A stretch of 18,199 nt of DNA from Microbacteriaceae bacterium (GTDB taxonomy: Bacteria; Actinomycetota; Actinomycetes; Actinomycetales; Microbacteriaceae). Made by a program: the position numbers and the translations under genes. Positions 1 through 8,395 of this stretch are shown piece after piece. The notes below the pieces were generated by a model. The model worked only from the letters and a program-made list of their open reading frames with translations. It did not search any database and had not been told where the DNA came from. Location of the stretch: positions 1-18,199 of the forward strand of contig RFQD01000003.1 of NCBI GenBank assembly GCA_009925875.1. Direction: 5' to 3'. Every line of letters begins with the position of its first letter. Within the stretch, counting starts at the first letter, position 1.

Positions 1-310
1 CCGTCCACTGCGCGACGAGAAGTTCGGCGAGTCGCTCGTCGTTGACGTAACCGAGTCGTTCGTAGCGATGCAGCCAGTCCTCCGCATCTCTTTCGGGCAA
101 TCCGTGAGACATGAGCAGAACCCGAACCTCACCCGCGGACAGGTCGCCGGCCGTGAGTTTGCGAATAACCAACGTGTCGAGGCGTGCGAGTTCATCGTCG
201 TGGAGTAGCGCTTCGGCAACCTCATCCGTTCTCGGTTCCGCCGCCACGCCCTCGTTCGACGCATTGTCTGGCTCAGGTGTGACCCAGGGCAAATACGTGA
301 CGTTGGACAT
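1..310 (-). CDS. recX: RecX regulatory protein, 5' part only
   Basis: This is the N-terminal part (about 103 residues) of RecX, the small helical protein that binds RecA filaments and limits RecA activity. The frame runs off the left edge of the window. After a variable acidic leader it reads RLDTLVIRKLTAGDLSAGEV and then a stretch ending in HRYERLGYVNDERLAELLV, which matches the first three-helix RecX repeat (Leu/Arg-rich helix, then 'LGYVNDERLA'). The start chosen is the ATG at 310, 29 nt after the recA stop. An in-frame GTG at 331 is an alternative. Neither has a good Shine-Dalgarno sequence, so translation may depend on coupling to recA. The position directly behind recA on the same strand is the usual one and supports the call. 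Confidence 0.85.
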   Translation of the reverse strand, partial: MSNVTYLPWVTPEPDNASNEGVAAEPRTDEVAEALLHDDELARLDTLVIRKLTAGDLSAGEVRVLLMSHGLPERDAEDWLHRYERLGYVNDERLAELLVAQWT

Positions 311-339
311 GGCGGCGGGTTCGAGTGTCACGATTGCAG

Positions 340-1521
340 CTACGCGGTCTTCTCGATGTCGAGAGCGGCTTCAAAAGCGGCGTTGACCTGATCTACGGCG
401 GAATTGACCGGTGCGGCGGGCGTGTCCACCGGCGACGCCGACGCCATCGATGCCGATGCCGACTTTGATGCCGATGCCGACTTTGCGGGCGAGGTTGTCG
501 CGGCGTCCGCCGTGGCGTTCGGGTCAGTAATTACACCGAGTTTGACGAGGATCTTGTGTTCGATCTCGTTGGCGACATCAGGGTTATTGAGGAGGAAGTT
601 ACGAGAATTCTCTTTGCCCTGACCGAGCTGATCACTTTCGTATGTGTACCACGCGCCCGATTTTTTGACGATGCCGTGATCGACGCCGAAATCGATGAGG
701 CTGCCCTCACGCGAAATGCCCGTGCCGTACAGAATGTCGAACTCCGCCTGCTTGAAGGGAGGTGCCATCTTGTTTTTGACAACCTTGACGCGCGTACGGT
801 TTCCGACTGCTTCCGTGCCGTCTTTGAGTGTCTCGATTCGACGGATGTCGAGGCGCACGCTCGCGTAAAACTTGAGTGCCTTACCGCCGGCCGTGGTCTC
901 GGGACTGCCGAAGAAGACACCGATTTTTTCGCGGAGTTGGTTGATGAAAATCATCGTTGTGTTGGTGGTGTTGAGTCCACCCGTGAGCTTTCGCAGGGCC
1001 TGCGACATGAGTCGTGCCTGGAGTCCGACATGCGTGTCGCCCATTTCTCCTTCGATTTCGGCTCGAGGAACAAGCGCGGCGACCGAGTCAATGACAATGA
1101 GATCGATGGAACCCGAGCGAACGAGCATGTCGGCAATCTCGAGAGCCTGCTCACCGGTGTCGGGCTGAGAAACCAGGAGTGCGTCGATGTCGACACCGAG
1201 CTTCTTGGCGTAGTCGGGGTCTAGTGCGTGCTCGGCATCGATAAACGCCGCAATACCGCCGGCCCGCTGAACGTTGGCGATCGCGTGGAGCGTGAGGGTG
1301 GTCTTTCCCGACGATTCCGGGCCGTAAATTTCACAGATTCGCCCGCGAGGAAGGCCGCCGATGCCCAGCGCCACGTCGAGTGCGATGGATCCGGTCGGAA
1401 TCACCTCAACGGGGGCGCGCTCGTCAGAGCCGAGGCGCATGACGGAGCCTTTGCCGAACTGGCGGTCGATCTGGGCTAGTGCTGTTTCGAGTGCTTTTTC
1501 GCGGTCAGCGGCGGATGCCAT
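340..1521 (-). CDS. recA: Recombinase RecA
   Basis: RecA is the ATP-dependent strand-exchange protein of homologous recombination and the co-protease that triggers LexA cleavage in the SOS response. The 393-residue product has Walker A GPESSGKT at about residues 67-74, Walker B LIVIDS at about 141-146, and the DNA-binding loop L2 region [18 protein letters not shown] from about 193. The core is full length with no break and no intein. The ATG at 1521 is preceded by a clear Shine-Dalgarno AAGGAG (1533-1528). The C-terminal tail beyond residue 335 is longer than the usual RecA tail and is rich in Ser, Ala and Lys, with a duplicated KSASAS unit. recX follows after 29 nt. A LexA box lies about 270 bp upstream of the start. 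Confidence 0.98.
   Translation of the reverse strand: MASAADREKALETALAQIDRQFGKGSVMRLGSDERAPVEVIPTGSIALDVALGIGGLPRGRICEIYGPESSGKTTLTLHAIANVQRAGGIAAFIDAEHALDPDYAKKLGVDIDALLVSQPDTGEQALEIADMLVRSGSIDLIVIDSVAALVPRAEIEGEMGDTHVGLQARLMSQALRKLTGGLNTTNTTMIFINQLREKIGVFFGSPETTAGGKALKFYASVRLDIRRIETLKDGTEAVGNRTRVKVVKNKMAPPFKQAEFDILYGTGISREGSLIDFGVDHGIVKKSGAWYTYESDQLGQGKENSRNFLLNNPDVANEIEHKILVKLGVITDPNATADAATTSPAKSASASKSASASMASASPVDTPAAPVNSAVDQVNAAFEAALDIEKTA
449..484 (-). repeat. Perfect 18-bp tandem duplication in the recA tail
   Basis: The 18-base unit GATGCCGATGCCGACTTT (plus-strand reading) occurs at 449-466 and again at 467-484 without mismatch. On the coding strand it encodes KSASAS twice inside the Ser/Ala-rich C-terminal tail of RecA. 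The unit is in frame, so copy-number change would lengthen or shorten the tail without breaking the gene. Confidence 0.9.
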
Positions 1522-1911
1522 GGCCGTCTCCTTTTCGTGTCGTGAGGTGATTCGCCTATCGGCTGTCGAGCCGCCGGTTCGCTACCGTTCGGCCGGTTCC
1601 CCAACGTGCGTCGCCGTTGGCGACGAGTTCGGAAGTCTGGCGGGACGGGCGCTGCCCGGTGCTTTCGACAAGGCGGATGCTCGGTGAGGGATGCGAGACA
1701 CAGTACGTTGCGGCACCGACACCAACGTCAATGCCGGGCAACGTGTGCGTGGCTCGTTCCTTCATGAACATGTGTAGGAGACTATCCTCATTCGAAGATA
1801 TATTCGATGGCATTCTCCGGCGTGTTGCGCCACAGACAACGACACACGAGACGGCACCTACTCACCGTCGAGGAGCGACGTCGGCGACGCCGCCGCCTCC
1901 GCCGAGGAACC
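1522..1911 (-). other. Long intergenic region upstream of recA
   Basis: These 390 bases between DUF3046 and recA hold no gene that I recognise. They contain the recA Shine-Dalgarno sequence (1533-1528), the LexA box (1792-1807) and a possible -10 hexamer TAGTCT (1784-1779). If transcription starts there, the recA messenger has a leader of roughly 250 nt. I see no classical terminator with a T-run after DUF3046, so read-through from the clgR operon into recA is possible. An 85-codon minus-strand open frame (1556-1813) lies here but starts inside the LexA box and has no recognisable family. Confidence 0.6.
1792..1807 (-). promoter_or_regulatory. LexA (SOS) box of recA
   Basis: The minus strand reads TCGAATATATCTTCGA. 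It keeps the outer arms TCGAA and TTCGA with the 6-nt spacing of the actinobacterial/Gram-positive LexA consensus TCGAAC-N4-GTTCGA, and differs only at the two inner consensus bases. A candidate -10 hexamer TAGTCT (1784-1779) lies just downstream, so a bound repressor would cover the -35 side of the promoter. Repression by LexA is the expected control of recA. The site was found by eye from its similarity to the consensus. Confidence 0.75.
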
Positions 1912-2139
1912 CTAGTCTTTGCGGGGTTCGGGCCGGCCCGCACCGTTGCGACGGGCGAGCGGAACATCCATTGCCTCGCACAGCGCCAGCCACACCTCGC
2001 GAACGTCGACACCTGCGGCCAAAGCTTGATCTGCCGTTCGCCCGGCAAGTGAGCCAATCACGAGATCGCGCGCGACGACACTGCCATACGACTCGCCGAA
2101 CTCCGCCGCCACGGCGCGTCGAAATTCGCTGAGTTTCAT
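1912..2139 (-). CDS. DUF3046 family small protein
   Basis: This 75-residue protein reads MKLSEFRRAVAAEFG at the start and has GRTADQALAAGVDVREVW and ALCEAMDVP in the middle. These are the conserved features of the DUF3046 family, found almost only in Actinomycetota and typically encoded just upstream of recA (as Rv2738c in M. tuberculosis). The function is not known. It starts 9 nt after the stop of the small cysteine protein and has no strong Shine-Dalgarno sequence, so it is probably translated from the clgR operon messenger. Its length fits the family. The C-terminal end is basic and polar and unlikely to be conserved. Confidence 0.85.
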   Translation of the reverse strand: MKLSEFRRAVAAEFGESYGSVVARDLVIGSLAGRTADQALAAGVDVREVWLALCEAMDVPLARRNGAGRPEPRKD

Positions 2140-2148
2140 GACATGCGG

Positions 2149-2358
2149 CTAGGCGCCGGGGCAACCTTTGGTGGGGCAGGCGAAGTCGGGCGCCAGCGGA
2201 TTCATCGCGCATCCACCGAGAACGATTCGACCAGCCGCAACCTGTTCAAAAGCATCGTCTGCTGGAAAGCCGTAAACGATGGGAACGACCTCGGCACGAC
2301 ACAGCAGGCACTCGTCACCGAGTGCGAGAACCCGCGAAGACAACCCCCGCGTTGCCAT
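2149..2358 (-). CDS. Small cysteine-rich, probable zinc-binding protein
   Basis: This 69-residue protein has a CLLC pair at residues 17-20, Cys50 in a GGC motif, and Cys61 and Cys66 near the end, plus a central VVPIVYGFP segment and IVLGGC. It matches a family of unnamed small bacterial proteins of the form 'C-x2-C ... PI-YG-P ... LGGC ... C-x-C', which I expect to bind zinc through a ribbon-like fold. No function is known to me. The start codon shares one base with the clgR stop (TAATG, position 2358), so the two genes are almost certainly translated together. It is followed after 9 nt by DUF3046. Confidence 0.75.
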   Translation of the reverse strand: MATRGLSSRVLALGDECLLCRAEVVPIVYGFPADDAFEQVAAGRIVLGGCAMNPLAPDFACPTKGCPGA

Positions 2359-2663
2359 TACTTGGCAGCGAAGTCGCTGAGGAACTCGTCGGGAACGGTG
2401 TCGGGAATCGGACGGAGCGGCGCGAAGCCCTCGAGCGCGGCCACTCGTTCTCCCACCTCGGAAAGAATCACCGAGAGAGGCACATCAAGTGCCTCGGCAA
2501 CGGCGAACAAGATTTCGCTCGACGCCTCCTTTTGACCCCGTTCTACCTCACTGAGATAGCCGAGGGCGACACTAGCCTTGCTCGCGACCTGACGGAGGGT
2601 CTGCCCCTTTTGCAGGCGAAGGTCGCGTAGTACGTCACCAAGCTCACGGCGGACGAGGATCAT
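2358..2663 (-). CDS. clgR: XRE-family transcription regulator ClgR
   Basis: ClgR is a small helix-turn-helix activator that controls clp protease genes and other stress genes in Actinomycetota. The 101-residue protein starts MILVRRELGDVLRDLR and has the XRE/Cro helix-turn-helix at about residues 10-64, including the hallmark ALGYLSEVERGQKEASSE recognition segment, almost identical in pattern to known ClgR proteins. The C-terminal tail (PDTVPDEFLSDFAAK) may expose a hydrophobic end, as in ClgR proteins degraded by ClpP. That role is inferred from the family. The ATG has a strong Shine-Dalgarno AGGAGGT. The position between cinA and recA is typical. Confidence 0.9.
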   Translation of the reverse strand: MILVRRELGDVLRDLRLQKGQTLRQVASKASVALGYLSEVERGQKEASSEILFAVAEALDVPLSVILSEVGERVAALEGFAPLRPIPDTVPDEFLSDFAAK

Positions 2664-2815
2664 GCGGACCTCCTAATGTTGTGGGTTGCGGAAAGAGCAT
2701 AGCTCTCACCAGTGACACTTACCCTATCGACAGAAAACTGAGTAAAAAGTGAATTTCACGAACTAAAACTCTCCCGGTGCCAGAGATATTCCCACGCAGG
2801 CGAATTAAGTGTCGA
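2664..2815 (-). promoter_or_regulatory. clgR upstream region with possible promoter and dyads
   Basis: The 152-bp gap between cinA and clgR is AT-richer than its surroundings. It holds a candidate -10 hexamer TAGGGT (2726-2721) and two short perfect dyads: GTGAATTTCAC at 2749-2759 and AGAGC-ATA-GCTCT at 2694-2706. Either dyad could be an operator. I did not find a clear CGC-N5-GCG ClgR-type site. The clgR Shine-Dalgarno lies at the right position before 2663. That this gap starts a new transcription unit is inference. Confidence 0.35.
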
Positions 2816-3337
2816 CTACGTGGATGCGCCGTCCCCTGATTTCCGCGAAACGAAATTCTCGGCCACGGTTGCGAGCAAGGCGAGGGCTCGGTCGGCCGTG
2901 AGTTCCCGGATTTCGTCACGTGTGCCCTCAAGCCGGAGCTCCTCCACCTGCGTCAGAGTTCCAACAGCGAGTGCGAGAAAGACCGTGCCAACGTCCTTTC
3001 CCTCCTGCCTATCGGGACCCGCAACTCCGGTGGTCGCCACGCCAATGTGCGATGAAAAGAGTCTCGACACCGCACTCGCCATTTCGCGCGCCGTCTCGGC
3101 CGAGACCGCGCCGTGCGCGTCGAGCGTTGTCTGCGGAACGCCGAGGATCTCGTACTTGGCGGTCGTGGAATACGCAACTATTCCCCCGAGAACCACGCGA
3201 GACGCCCCGGGGATGCTCGTCAACCGAGCGCACACCAGTCCGCCGGTCAGCGACTCCGCGAGAGCGACGGACGAGTTAATTCGCACGAGATTGTCGATGG
3301 CCGACGCAGCAGCCTCCCGGGCTGCCGGATTCGCCAT
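2816..3337 (-). CDS. cinA: CinA C-terminal domain protein (nicotinamide-nucleotide amidase, PncC type)
   Basis: This family deamidates nicotinamide mononucleotide to nicotinate mononucleotide in the pyridine nucleotide cycle. From the ATG at 3337 the protein is 173 residues, the size of a stand-alone CinA C-terminal domain without the N-terminal MoaB-like domain. It shows AESLTGG (27-33), AYSTTAK (56-61 region, with the conserved Tyr and Lys), HGAVSAETA and TTGVAGPD (about 102-109), the typical active-site segments. An in-frame GTG at 3349 is another possible start. A frame extending to 3430 overlaps pgsA and is less likely. It lies 22 bp after the pgsA stop, in the same operon. Confidence 0.88.
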   Translation of the reverse strand: MANPAAREAAASAIDNLVRINSSVALAESLTGGLVCARLTSIPGASRVVLGGIVAYSTTAKYEILGVPQTTLDAHGAVSAETAREMASAVSRLFSSHIGVATTGVAGPDRQEGKDVGTVFLALAVGTLTQVEELRLEGTRDEIRELTADRALALLATVAENFVSRKSGDGAST

Positions 3338-3359
3338 GGCGTTTGTCACCCTGCTGTTC

Positions 3360-3923
3360 TCAGCCGCGGCTGGCACGGCGCGCGCGAACAGCAGCAACCA
3401 AGTAGTCGAGCCCGGATGCGAGTGTGGCAATCGTCGCCAATGACATCAGGACAACATTCACCGTGTTGTACCCGTCGCCGACGAGCGGCGCGAGAGGAAG
3501 TAGCGCAGCCGTAATCGCGAGAAACTGCAACACCGTCTTGAGTTTGCCTGCCCACGACGCCGCAACGACAACGTTGTCGCCCAACTCGACCATGCGCCAC
3601 AGCGTGATCCCGATCTCACGAACCAATATCAGCGCGGTAACCCACCACGGCAACTCGCCGAGGATGGAAAGTGTCACAATCGCGCCGCCGGTGAGCACCT
3701 TATCGGCGATGGGATCCATCAGCTTGCCAAAGTTGCTGACCGCGTTCAGGCGCCGCGCCAGCCAACCGTCGACGCCATCGGTGGCCATTCCGAAAATGAA
3801 GAGTCCGGCGGCCCACCATCGCAAGGGTGACTCGACGTCGGGGCCGGCGAGTAACAGAAGCACAACGAATGCCGGGGCAAACAGCATCCGAACGATCGTG
3901 ATGATGTTGGGTACGTGCTTCAT
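3360..3923 (-). CDS. pgsA: CDP-diacylglycerol-glycerol-3-phosphate 3-phosphatidyltransferase
   Basis: PgsA makes phosphatidylglycerophosphate, the first committed step toward phosphatidylglycerol and cardiolipin, in the cytoplasmic membrane. The 187-residue product starts [17 protein letters not shown], the usual family N-terminus, and contains the full CDP-alcohol phosphatidyltransferase motif D52-G-x2-A-R-x8-G66-x3-D70-x3-D74. Several hydrophobic segments follow, as expected for a six-helix enzyme. The ATG at 3923 overlaps the ftsK stop by 4 nt (ATGA), with a purine-rich GAGGCGA before it. This is preferred over an upstream ATG at 3947 inside ftsK. It is translationally coupled to ftsK. Confidence 0.92.
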   Translation of the reverse strand: MKHVPNIITIVRMLFAPAFVVLLLLAGPDVESPLRWWAAGLFIFGMATDGVDGWLARRLNAVSNFGKLMDPIADKVLTGGAIVTLSILGELPWWVTALILVREIGITLWRMVELGDNVVVAASWAGKLKTVLQFLAITAALLPLAPLVGDGYNTVNVVLMSLATIATLASGLDYLVAAVRARRASRG

Positions 3924-6607
3924 TCGCCTCGTCCCGTCAGACCCCACGCGTCTTCGTGTGACGGCGCGTCGACCTCGGGGAGTCCGGCGCCGAGTTCAAC
4001 GTTGACCGAAGCGGGAACAGCCGGCGTGGGAAGAGCGTTCACTGGGGCATCCAGACCGCGCATCGACGCGATGATGCTCGGCAACTGCTGCGGAGTCGCC
4101 AGCACCTCGCGCGCCTTCGACCCCTCAGACGGACCGACGATAGATCGCTGCTCCATCAAGTCCATCAAGCGACCCGCTTTGGCAAAACCCACACGAAGCT
4201 TGCGTTGCAACATCGACGTGGAACCGATTTGTGTCGACACCACGAGCTCAACCGCTTGCACGAGCAACTCCAGGTCGTCCCCGATGTCCGGGTCGATCTC
4301 CCGCCGCTCCACGGCGACGGCAACGTCGTCACGGTACTCCGGCTGTGCCTGCTTCGTGACGTGGGCCACAACCTGGTGCACTTCTTCTTCGCTGACCCAG
4401 GCACCTTGCACGCGAATAGGTTTGTTTGCGCCCATGGGGAGGAACAGCGCATCCCCTTGACCGATGAGTTTGTCGGCGCCGGGTTGGTCGAGAATAACGC
4501 GACTGTCGGTGACGCTCGCGACAGCGAAAGCCAATCGACTCGGAACATTGGCTTTGATGAGTCCCGTCACGACATCGACACTCGGGCGTTGCGTCGCCAA
4601 CACCAAGTGGATGCCCGATGCGCGAGCAAGTTGCGTGATACGCACGACGGAATCTTCGACATCCCGTGGGGCCACCATCATGAGGTCGGCCAGCTCGTCG
4701 ACGACGACAAGGAGATACGGGTACGGGCGCAGGACACGCTCACTCCCCGGTGGGAGCACAATGGTGTTGTTAACCACCGCCGTGTTGAAGTCATCGATGT
4801 GTCGGAACCCGAAGCTGGCTAAGTCGTCGTAACGCATGTCCATCTCTTTCACGACCCACTGCAGAGCTTCGGCTGCCTTCTTCGGGTTCGTGATGATGGG
4901 CGTGATCAGATGCGGAACACCGGCATAGGGTGCCAATTCGACGCGCTTCGGGTCGACGAGAACCAGACGCACCTCGTGCGGAGTCGCGCGCATCAACACA
5001 CTCGTAATCATCGAGTTGATGAAACTCGATTTACCCGAGCCGGTTGAACCGGCGACGAGTAAGTGCGGCATCTTGGCGAGGTTAGCCACGACGTACCCGC
5101 CCTCGACGTCTTTGCCCATGCCAATCGTCATCGGGTGCGTGCTTTTGGTCGATGCGGGACTGCGCAACACATCGCCGAGAGTGACAATCTCACGATCGGT
5201 ATTGGGGATTTCCACGCCAATGGCACTCTTCCCCGGAATGGGTGAGAGGATGCGCACCTCATTCGAGGCGACCGCATAGGACAGGTTCTTCGACAAAGCT
5301 GTCACGCGCTCAACCTTCACCCCCGGGCCGAGTTCGATTTCGTAGCGCGTGACCGTGGGACCTCGATTGAAGCCGGTCACTTTCGCATTCACATCGAACT
5401 GGTCGAGCACCTTTGTAATGGCACGCACCACATCATCGTTTACCTCGGAACGTGCTTTGTGCGGGGGGCCAGAGACCAACACGCTCGGCGAGGGCAGTCG
5501 ATAGGGTGCGCGCGACATACCCGGCGCAGGTCGGAGCGTGGCCGGATCTGCAGCCGGCTGGTCGCCGCGGAGAACGTGCTCGTCGTTCAACTGCGGAATG
5601 AGGTCCGTCGCGCTGAAATCGTCGGTCTCGGGGTCATCAACGGCGGTGCCCACGGAAGCGGCGACAACGGAAGCGGCGACAACGGAATCGACGACCACCG
5701 GATCGACGACCACAGACTCGACGACGACCGGCGAGTCATACGCCTCTTTCTTGTCTCGAGACGGGGCATTTCGACGCCACCATGGCACGTTGTCGGACTC
5801 GTAGGGCTCGAGATCCGTTATCCGCAGGCCGGTCTCAGTGGATGCGGGTTCGGGTTCGGGTCGCGGCGCGCGTTCGTGTTCCCCAAACAAGTAGACGTAG
5901 AGCTGCGCACATCGCGCGCCGATTCGATTCGGTGGTGTCTTCGCGATGATGAGAACGGACAAGGCGCCCAGGACGGCGGAGACGATGAGTGAACCCGTCG
6001 GAGTGATGAGAGTTGCCAGTGGCCCGGCAACGAGCCATCCGACAAGACCGCCCGCATCCGCCAGTGCCGGCATGCCATCTGACGGTATCGGCATGCCATT
6101 GACAACGTGGGCAATTCCCGAGGCGGATGCGACGAGCACGGTGAGCCCGATTCCGATGCGACTGTTGTCACTCACGGAACGCGGATGCAAAAACAACCAG
6201 GCGGCCAACAGAAGAAACAGAACAGGGAGACCATACGCGATCACACCGAAGAGACCCGCGAAAGTCCAATCACGCAGGATGCGCGCGATGTCGTTTCCGG
6301 GAAGGAACCATTGAACAACCGCGCCGGCGATGGACAGCAAAATAAGCAGGAACGGGACGCCGTCGCGACGGTCCTCCGGAGCGAACTTTTCCGGACCGAG
6401 CATGCGGAACGCGGCGCCCGTCAGGTGAGCCATGCCCATCCAGACGCGGGCAAGTCCGGTTCGTTCGATGGGAGTGGTGGCGTGAGTGGAGACCCGTCGC
6501 GTCGTCGCCTTCGTCGAACTTTTTGCGGCCGACGTCGTGCGCGACACACTCGACCGAGGCGTCGGTTTTCTTGCCGGTCGTTTCGCCGGTTTGCGGGCTG
6601 TTGCCAT
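3920..6607 (-). CDS. ftsK: DNA translocase FtsK/SpoIIIE
   Basis: FtsK is the septum-bound hexameric motor that pumps chromosomal DNA during division. The protein is 895 residues from the ATG at 6607, which has a Shine-Dalgarno GGAGG. It has a Lys/Arg/Ser/Thr-rich N-terminus, hydrophobic membrane segments (e.g. [32 protein letters not shown]), a variable acidic/valine-rich linker with a pentapeptide repeat, the motor with Walker [10 protein letters not shown] (Lys near residue 526) and Walker [10 protein letters not shown] (Asp near 637), and the C-terminal winged-helix gamma domain ([20 protein letters not shown] onward) that reads polar DNA motifs. About 60 residues follow the gamma domain. 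An open frame extends upstream to 6805 but lies inside the glucosidase gene and shows no conserved features. Confidence 0.96.
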   Translation of the reverse strand: MATARKPAKRPARKPTPRSSVSRTTSAAKSSTKATTRRVSTHATTPIERTGLARVWMGMAHLTGAAFRMLGPEKFAPEDRRDGVPFLLILLSIAGAVVQWFLPGNDIARILRDWTFAGLFGVIAYGLPVLFLLLAAWLFLHPRSVSDNSRIGIGLTVLVASASGIAHVVNGMPIPSDGMPALADAGGLVGWLVAGPLATLITPTGSLIVSAVLGALSVLIIAKTPPNRIGARCAQLYVYLFGEHERAPRPEPEPASTETGLRITDLEPYESDNVPWWRRNAPSRDKKEAYDSPVVVESVVVDPVVVDSVVAASVVAASVGTAVDDPETDDFSATDLIPQLNDEHVLRGDQPAADPATLRPAPGMSRAPYRLPSPSVLVSGPPHKARSEVNDDVVRAITKVLDQFDVNAKVTGFNRGPTVTRYEIELGPGVKVERVTALSKNLSYAVASNEVRILSPIPGKSAIGVEIPNTDREIVTLGDVLRSPASTKSTHPMTIGMGKDVEGGYVVANLAKMPHLLVAGSTGSGKSSFINSMITSVLMRATPHEVRLVLVDPKRVELAPYAGVPHLITPIITNPKKAAEALQWVVKEMDMRYDDLASFGFRHIDDFNTAVVNNTIVLPPGSERVLRPYPYLLVVVDELADLMMVAPRDVEDSVVRITQLARASGIHLVLATQRPSVDVVTGLIKANVPSRLAFAVASVTDSRVILDQPGADKLIGQGDALFLPMGANKPIRVQGAWVSEEEVHQVVAHVTKQAQPEYRDDVAVAVERREIDPDIGDDLELLVQAVELVVSTQIGSTSMLQRKLRVGFAKAGRLMDLMEQRSIVGPSEGSKAREVLATPQQLPSIIASMRGLDAPVNALPTPAVPASVNVELGAGLPEVDAPSHEDAWGLTGRGE
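5652..5726 (-). repeat. Five 15-bp tandem repeats in the ftsK linker
   Basis: Five 15-base units run head to tail at 5652-5666, 5667-5681, 5682-5696, 5697-5711 and 5712-5726. The first two (ACGGAAGCGGCGACA) are identical and the others have diverged. On the coding strand they give pentapeptides of the form [25 protein letters not shown] in the linker between the membrane domain and the motor. The unit keeps the frame. Confidence 0.85.
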
Positions 6608-6638
6608 GCCCTCCACCGTACGCTCGCGCACCCACACT

Positions 6639-6655
6639 GCCCCGGATTGAGGGGC
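6639..6655 (-). terminator. Short GC hairpin between the glucosidase gene and ftsK
   Basis: GCCCC and GGGGC pair around a 7-nt loop in the 65-bp gap after the glucosidase stop. There is no T-run behind it, so it is at best a weak terminator or processing stem. The same gap must hold any ftsK promoter of its own. A TACGGT hexamer (6620-6615) is a weak candidate. Confidence 0.3.
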
Positions 6656-6672
6656 GAGTGTTGATGAAATGG

Positions 6673-8276
6673 CTACTCGGCGAGCTTCATCCACACGGTC
6701 GTGGCAGCCGGCAGGAGGTTGCCCTCCAGAGGTGAACTCGACACGAGAATCTCGCCCGGTGGCAGTGCAACTGGTTCGCCGGCGAAGTTGGTGAAGACAT
6801 GCCACCCGTGTCCACGAGTGAAGTGAAGCAACTCACCCCGATCGTCGGTGGCCCACGTCAACTCCTCGCCGGAGATGAGGTGCTTGCGAGCGGTCAAGGC
6901 GCGGCGATACATCATCAATGTCGAATCAGGGTCGGCTTCTTCCACCTCGACCGCGTACCGAGCAAACCAATCGGGTTGCGGAAGGTGGGATCCTCCGGTG
7001 CTAAATCCGAAGTTCGGTGCCTGCGCCCGCCACGGCAGCGGAACCCGACATCCGTCCCGACCTTTTTGCGTGAAGAGATTGCGCTTCCACATCGGATCTT
7101 GAATTTGGTCCGACGGAATATCCGCAACTTCGTGCAGACCGAGCTCCTCGCCTTGAAAAAAATACGTTGAGCCAGGCAACCCGAGGATAAGCAGGGTTGC
7201 CGCTCGAGCACGCCGAGTGCCGAGCTCCGCGTCGAGAGTCGGCGTTGCGCCATCCGTCATCAACCACGCATTGAAATCGGTGCCCTCGGGCAAACCGTAG
7301 CGCGTTGCGTGTCGAACCTTGTCGTGATTACTGAGAACCCACGTGGATGACGAACCCGCGCTCGTGGCGAGGGAAATGTTGGTCGCAATCAGGCTGCGGA
7401 ATTCTTCGGCGTCAAAATTGGCCCCGAGAAGATCAAAGTTGAATGCTTGACCGAGCTCGTCGGGACGCGCGTAGAGCACACGCCGCTCCGCGCGAACGTA
7501 AGCCTCGGCCACCGCAACACGAGGAGGGTCGTACTCGTCGAAGACCTTGCGCCACTCCCGATAGACGTCATGCACCTCGTTGCGGTCGAACAACACGTCA
7601 TCGCCGGACAACGGATTATCGAAGTCTTTGAATTTGGGGAACGACCGCAATGGTTCGCTGAGGTCCTTCTTCAGCGCATGCGCAACGTCGATTCGGAATC
7701 CGTCCACGCCACGGTCTGCCCAGAATCGCAGGGTTTTCTTGAAGTCCTCGAGAACTTCCGGGTGATCCCAGTTGAAGTCTGGCTGCTCGGGAGCGAACAG
7801 GTGGCAATACCACTGTCCCGGCTTGCCGTCTGCCTCGGTAACGCGTGTCCACGCGCTCGGTGCAAAGTGTGACGGCCAGTCGCTCGGCGGGAGTTCACCG
7901 TTTTCGCCCTTGCCATCGCGGAAAATGTAGCGTTCACGTTCGGGCGAACCCGGACCGGCTTTCAACGCCGCTTGAAACCACTCGTGGCGGTTCGACGAAT
8001 GGTTGGGCACGATGTCCACAAATATGCGGATGCCCGACTCGTGCAGCTTCGCCACCATTTCGTCAAACTGCGCAAGGTTGCCGAGCTGGCGAGGGCCGAC
8101 GGGAAAAACGGGCTCAACCACACAGCGTCAACACCCAGCTCACGGAGGTAGTCAACCTTGGCCGAAATACCGTTGATGTCACCGAGACCGTCGCCGTCAA
8201 TGTCGAAGAAACTGCGGGGGTAGATCTGGTAGATGACGGCTTGGCGCCACCAGTTCTTATCTGTTGAGAGTGCCAT
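6673..8276 (-). pseudogene. aglA: GH13 alpha-glucosidase, broken by an internal deletion
   Basis: The gene resembles GH13 alpha-glucosidases that release glucose from maltose-type oligosaccharides. From the ATG at 8276 (Shine-Dalgarno AAAGG) the frame reads normally through WLSPFFPSALA (residue 63) and then goes out of frame at about 8088. The rest of the enzyme continues in another frame from QLGNLAQFDEM to the stop at 6673. In homologs the two pieces are joined by a segment of roughly 14 residues containing the GGYDV-DY motif of the sugar-binding site. That segment is absent, so bases are missing, not just shifted. Downstream catalytic elements are intact: DIVPNH, nucleophile Asp in FRIDVAH (7687-7689), Glu in VAEAYV (7504-7506), SNHD (Asp 7321-7323). 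The name follows the family and the neighbours. Exact substrate unknown. A sequencing or assembly error is the alternative. Confidence 0.85.
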
Positions 8277-8319
8277 GTGAACCTTTGTCTATCAGAGGGA
8301 GACGCGCAAACCCGAATTA

Positions 8320-8333
8320 TCGACGCGCGTCGA
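8320..8333. promoter_or_regulatory. LacI-family operator upstream of the glucosidase gene
   Basis: This is the perfect 14-bp palindrome TCGACGCGCGTCGA with a central CpG, typical of LacI/GalR operators. It lies 44 bp before the glucosidase start and recurs, identical, before the binding-protein gene (11745-11758). The LacI regulator encoded at 11823-12863 is the obvious candidate to bind it. The 119-bp gap it lies in (8277-8395) therefore probably carries a separate regulated promoter for the glucosidase gene. Confidence 0.8.
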
Positions 8334-8395
8334 CCTAGCCTAGTGAGTGGAAGGGGAGAAAAACCCGCGCCCAGCGAGTCAGACGTTCATGCGTA

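Noticed and set aside
1556..1813. An 85-codon minus-strand open frame upstream of recA
   Set aside because: Its start lies within the LexA box, it has no Shine-Dalgarno sequence and no recognisable family, so it is more likely leader sequence.
1860..1911. GC-rich stretch after DUF3046 as a terminator
   Set aside because: Complementary GGCG/CGCC runs occur, but no stable single stem followed by a T-run can be drawn.
5640..5740. Repeats in the ftsK linker as a possible CRISPR-like array
   Set aside because: The units are contiguous with no spacers, keep the reading frame and encode a pentapeptide repeat.
6608..6805. A longer FtsK starting at 6805
   Set aside because: The extra 66 residues lie within the glucosidase gene, have no FtsK features, and the ATG at 6607 has a good Shine-Dalgarno sequence.
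8056..8121. A start at 8121 giving an intact 482-residue glucosidase
   Set aside because: The first 11 residues (MVEPVFPVGPR) are an out-of-frame reading of the conserved WLSPFFPSALA stretch, there is no ribosome site there, and such a protein would lack the first strands of the barrel.
8300..8313. GACGCGC near 8301 as an additional operator half-site
   Set aside because: Only a seven-base match to the GC-rich core, with no second arm; such matches are expected by chance in this composition.
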